18,992 bases of DNA, from NCBI GenBank assembly GCA_002323795.1, contig DCPZ01000015.1, positions 1-18,992 of the forward strand. The letters run 5' to 3'. Shown here in pieces: positions 16,237 through 18,992 of this stretch. The translations under genes and the position numbers were made by a program. Numbering within the stretch: position 1 is the stretch's first letter; every line of letters starts with the position of its first letter. Source of the DNA: Flavobacteriales bacterium UBA1531 (GTDB lineage Bacteria; Bacteroidota; Bacteroidia; Flavobacteriales_D; Sanyastnellaceae). The notes under the pieces were generated by a model. It made no database searches and was not told the origin of the DNA. It worked only from the letters and a program-made list of their open reading frames with translations.

Positions 16237-17127
16237 ATGGAATTTGAGCCAACACCAAAAGACAACATTCGAATTTCTTCGGTCCAGAAAGCCCAACGTG
16301 TTCTCATGGGAGAAAATTGGATCGAGCAACCGCTTCCGAGTCAAAGAACGCAACGCGTAGGCCCCTTTCTGTTGATTCACCACTGGCAAGACCACTTCCG
16401 AGGAGGTCAAGAGCCGCTAGATGTTGGTGTCGGACCACACCCGCATCGCGGATTCAGCCCAGTAACCTGCATCTATGCCGGAGCATTGCGTCACCGCGAT
16501 TCATTGGGCAATGACCATGTTGTAACTGCCGGTGGTACTCAGTGGATGGACAGTGGTTCTGGCATTGTTCACAGTGAACGACCGGCTGATTCGATTGCAC
16601 GCGATGGCGGAATGCTGGAAATCATTCAATTCTGGGTTAACACGCCACAAGCCAAAAAAATGAATGCCCCGTCCTATCAACCTTTGAGCCAAGAAGAGAC
16701 TCCGTGTTGGTCCGAGAACAAATGGAAAGTGGCTCTCGTGCAAGGCGAATGGAACGGCAAAAAATCGCCCATTCAATCTCATCATCCCATGCGGATTGCC
16801 AATTTGCAATGCAGCGATTCAGGTGCATCCATCGATCTGCCTATGCCCAAAAACTGGATTGGAATCCTCTACGTTCTCAGCGGCACCGTGCAAGTCAGTG
16901 ATGCCAGTGCATCAGGAAGGCAAATGATCGTACTAAGCACTGGAACAGCCAATTTCATTCGAATGATAGCGAAAGAAGACTGCAGGGTTCTGTTCCTTTC
17001 TGCCGCTCCATTGGACGAACCGATCGTGAGTCATGGGCCATTCGTTTTGAATACCTATGAAGAGGTTCAGAAGGCAATCCTTGACTATCACGATGGAAAA
17101 ATGGGTGCTTTGGACGAGAAAATCTAA
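16237..17127 (+). CDS. Pirin family protein
   Basis: The 296-aa protein is a bicupin of the pirin family (non-haem iron proteins, some with quercetinase activity or acting as regulators; the role here is unknown). The metal site is intact: HPHRGF with H68 and H70, and VHSERP with H112 and E114, the four ligands corresponding to His56, His58, His101 and Glu103 of human pirin. GTQWMDSGSGIVHSE (100-114) and HRDSLGND are further signatures. The C-terminal cupin (about 175-285) lacks these ligands, as is usual. Cytoplasmic, no signal peptide. It stands alone, divergent from the lipoprotein gene; the haloperoxidase-like gene follows 211 bp later on the same strand. Confidence 0.93.
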   Translation: MEFEPTPKDNIRISSVQKAQRVLMGENWIEQPLPSQRTQRVGPFLLIHHWQDHFRGGQEPLDVGVGPHPHRGFSPVTCIYAGALRHRDSLGNDHVVTAGGTQWMDSGSGIVHSERPADSIARDGGMLEIIQFWVNTPQAKKMNAPSYQPLSQEETPCWSENKWKVALVQGEWNGKKSPIQSHHPMRIANLQCSDSGASIDLPMPKNWIGILYVLSGTVQVSDASASGRQMIVLSTGTANFIRMIAKEDCRVLFLSAAPLDEPIVSHGPFVLNTYEEVQKAILDYHDGKMGALDEKI

Positions 17128-17190
17128 ACCGTTTTCGGCCAAAAGCTTCGTTGAAAATCAGACCAACCTGACAGCAATCATTTCATCTAT

Positions 17191-17220
17191 TTGAAACCAA
17201 TGGTCTTGGTCTTATTTTAG
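17191..17220 (+). promoter_or_regulatory. Candidate Bacteroidota-type promoter for the haloperoxidase-like gene
   Basis: TTG at 17191-17193, a 19-base spacer, then TATTTTAG at 17213-17220, which matches 7 of 8 bases of the Bacteroidota -7 consensus TAnnTTTG (A for T at position 7). The spacing fits. It lies 64 bases after the pirin stop and would leave a leader of roughly 110 bases before the ATG at 17339. Sequence match only. Confidence 0.4.
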
Positions 17221-17338
17221 GCATCTATTGGAGGAGGTAAAATCCGCAAGGCTAAATGACATTGATCATTGTTATTTCAACCGAATGGTATGCACTTTGT
17301 CGAGGTCTCAAAATTGCAAAAAAAGAATGCTTTCTGAA

Positions 17339-18992
17339 ATGAATAACATCCTGAAAGTACTCGTTGGGTTGATTATTTTATGCCTCAATCCAATGGCATA
17401 CGGGCAATCAGATGAAAACATTGCTCACGTATGGAACGAAGAAGTTTTGGAAGGAATCCGCAATGATTTTGCGCGGCCAACAGTGCATGCTCGAAACCTC
17501 TTGCATACCAATATTGCCATGTATGATTGCTGGAGCGCATACGATGATGGGCCATCTGAAACATTCTTCTTGGGCAAGTCATGGTCAGGCTTTGACTGTC
17601 CCTTCGACGGAATTGTGATTCCTGAGGATGAAGGCGAAATTCAATCGTCTCGCGAAGAGGCGATCAGTTATGCGGTATACAGAATCATGCAGCATAGATT
17701 CATTGATGCTCCGGATGGAGCGATCACCATGTTCAACATCAATTCGCAGATGGCCCAATTGGGGTACGATGCAGGATTCACCTCGACTGACTATCAAAAC
17801 GATGGTCCAGCAGCCCTAGGCAATTACATTGCCGAAAAAATCATCGCCTTTGGAATGCAAGATGGTGCGAACGAAACAAACGGCTATGAAGCCTCTTGCT
17901 ATGCTCCCATCAACCCCAACATTCAACCCGAAATGCCCGGCAATCCCAATGTCATTGACCCCAATCATTGGCAGCCAATCGAATTGACGCTCTTCATTGA
18001 CCAAAGCGGCAATATTAGCACGGCCATCCCTGAATTTGTAGGACCCGAATGGGGCGAAGTCACACCATTTGCCTTGGACTCCGCAGATCTCCAACTTCTG
18101 GAGCGAGACAGCTGCACATTTCATGTGTGGAAGAACCCCGGTGAGCCGGTTTACCTTGACAGCATGTCAGTTGCCTCAGGTTTGGAAGATGAATGGAAAT
18201 GGAATTTTGCGATGGTTTCTGTTTGGTCATCGCACTTGGACCCAACCGACGGCGTTATGTGGGACATATCTCCAGCAGGGATGGGCAGTGACGGCTCGTT
18301 TACAACCGATCCAGCTGAATTTGAAGATTATTACGACTTCTTCAATGGCGGCGGTGTGCATCCAGGACATGCGCTCAACCCTGTGACAGGAGAACCCTAT
18401 GAATCGCAAATGGTTCCTCGTGGCGATTATGCGCGGTGCCTTGCGGAATTCTGGGCGGATGGACCGGATAGCGAAACACCTCCTGGCCACTGGTTTACCA
18501 TACTGAATGACATCATGCAATACCCCGAATTCGAGTGTCGATGGCGCGGTCAGGGGCCCGTCATTGACGAATTGGAATTCACAGTCAAATCTTACCTCGC
18601 CCTCGCAGGAGCGATGCACGATGCTGCAGTTTCGACCTGGAGCATAAAAGGTTACCACGATTACACTCGGCCCGTCTCGGCCATTCGTTACATGGCCGAG
18701 CATGGTCAAAGCAGTGACACAACCCTGACCAACTACCATCCTGCTGGCTTACCGCTCGTCCCTGGCTACATCGAAGTGGTCGAAGAAAGTGATCCGCTGG
18801 CTGTGTGGAATCCCGACGCAATCGGCGAAATCAAAGTCTATGCGTGGCGCGGTCCCGACTACGTCGAAGTTCCATTCATCGATGAGGCAGGCGTGGGATG
18901 GATCTTGGCCAAAAATTGGTGGCCGTACCAACGACCGTCGTTCGTGACTCCACCGTTTGCTGGGTATGTCAGCGGGCACTCCACATTTTCCC
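17339..18992 (+). CDS. Secreted vanadium-dependent haloperoxidase/PAP2-like protein, N-terminal part
   Basis: The open frame runs from the ATG at 17339 to the right edge (551 complete codons), so the C-terminus is missing. A signal peptide (MNNILKVLVGLIILCL, cleavage near AYG-Q) sends it out of the cytoplasm; an in-frame ATG at 17327 is an alternative start. The late part has the oxyanion-binding signature of vanadium haloperoxidases and PAP2 phosphatases: K437 and R444P445 in SIKGYHDYTRP (seven apart, as in Lys353/Arg360 of the fungal chloroperoxidase), and SGHS at 545-548 within PPFAGYVSGHSTFS. The third motif, with Arg and His, lies outside. NWWPYQRPSF precedes SGHS. The natural reaction (halide oxidation or phosphate hydrolysis) is undecided. 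Long antisense frames in this region are shadows. Confidence 0.85.
   Translation, partial: MNNILKVLVGLIILCLNPMAYGQSDENIAHVWNEEVLEGIRNDFARPTVHARNLLHTNIAMYDCWSAYDDGPSETFFLGKSWSGFDCPFDGIVIPEDEGEIQSSREEAISYAVYRIMQHRFIDAPDGAITMFNINSQMAQLGYDAGFTSTDYQNDGPAALGNYIAEKIIAFGMQDGANETNGYEASCYAPINPNIQPEMPGNPNVIDPNHWQPIELTLFIDQSGNISTAIPEFVGPEWGEVTPFALDSADLQLLERDSCTFHVWKNPGEPVYLDSMSVASGLEDEWKWNFAMVSVWSSHLDPTDGVMWDISPAGMGSDGSFTTDPAEFEDYYDFFNGGGVHPGHALNPVTGEPYESQMVPRGDYARCLAEFWADGPDSETPPGHWFTILNDIMQYPEFECRWRGQGPVIDELEFTVKSYLALAGAMHDAAVSTWSIKGYHDYTRPVSAIRYMAEHGQSSDTTLTNYHPAGLPLVPGYIEVVEESDPLAVWNPDAIGEIKVYAWRGPDYVEVPFIDEAGVGWILAKNWWPYQRPSFVTPPFAGYVSGHSTFS

Noticed and set aside
18227..18739. A 170-codon minus-strand frame at the right end
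   Set aside because: Lies wholly within the haloperoxidase-like frame, which carries recognisable catalytic motifs.
1..18992. CRISPR arrays, insertion sequences, tRNA genes, defence or toxin-antitoxin genes
   Set aside because: I looked through the gaps and frames and saw no regularly spaced repeats, transposase, tRNA-like stem set or such gene families.

Overview
The window reads as ordinary chromosome of a Bacteroidota bacterium, most likely a flavobacterium-type lineage. The evidence is a TonB-dependent receptor with an N-terminal carboxypeptidase-regulatory-like domain, a single-chain alpha/beta fused 2-oxoacid dehydrogenase E1, Bacteroidota-style envelope proteins, weak use of Shine-Dalgarno sites, and one promoter candidate of the TTG-N19-TAnnTTTG type. 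I saw no mobile element, phage gene, CRISPR array, rRNA or tRNA. Coding density is high and no gene-free stretch exceeds about 215 bases. The genus cannot be fixed from this window.

Left part (1-8672), all on the minus strand and read from right to left: adenylate kinase (adk), the ribosome-assembly GTPase ObgE, pseudouridine-5'-phosphate glycosidase (psuG), a fused E1 of the branched-chain-type 2-oxoacid dehydrogenase, a small S4 RNA-binding protein, a TonB-dependent outer-membrane receptor, and the N-terminal part of a secreted alpha/beta-hydrolase that runs off the left edge. adk-obgE-psuG are nearly contiguous (9 bp and 1 bp gaps). The E1 and S4 genes are 2 bp apart. Both look like co-transcribed sets.

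Middle part (8862-13784): dihydrolipoyl dehydrogenase (E3) is divergent from adk. It ends at a strong bidirectional terminator that faces a membrane-anchored, M15-peptidase-like DUF5715 protein. Divergent from that is an unnamed 180-aa protein with a Tudor/SH3-like N-terminus. A 57-aa small gene then overlaps (ATGA) an Nramp-superfamily transporter that has lost the DPGN metal motif. A membrane-anchored OB-fold (tRNA_anti-like) protein lies convergent to the transporter.

Right part (13993-18992): exodeoxyribonuclease VII large and small subunits (xseA-xseB), a convergent Cys-containing lipoprotein, a pirin, and the N-terminal 551 residues of a vanadium-haloperoxidase/PAP2-type secreted protein that runs off the right edge.

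Functionally, E1 and E3 are two of the three parts of a 2-oxoacid dehydrogenase complex; no E2 is present here. adk, obgE, psuG and the S4 protein touch nucleotide and ribosome metabolism, and xseAB handles DNA repair. The rest is envelope or transport. I found no convincing new multi-gene system. The points most worth a second look are the motif-deviant Nramp homologue with its coupled micro-gene, the DUF5715 anchored peptidase-like protein, the inverted plus direct repeat upstream of xseA, and the haloperoxidase-like protein with its long leader.
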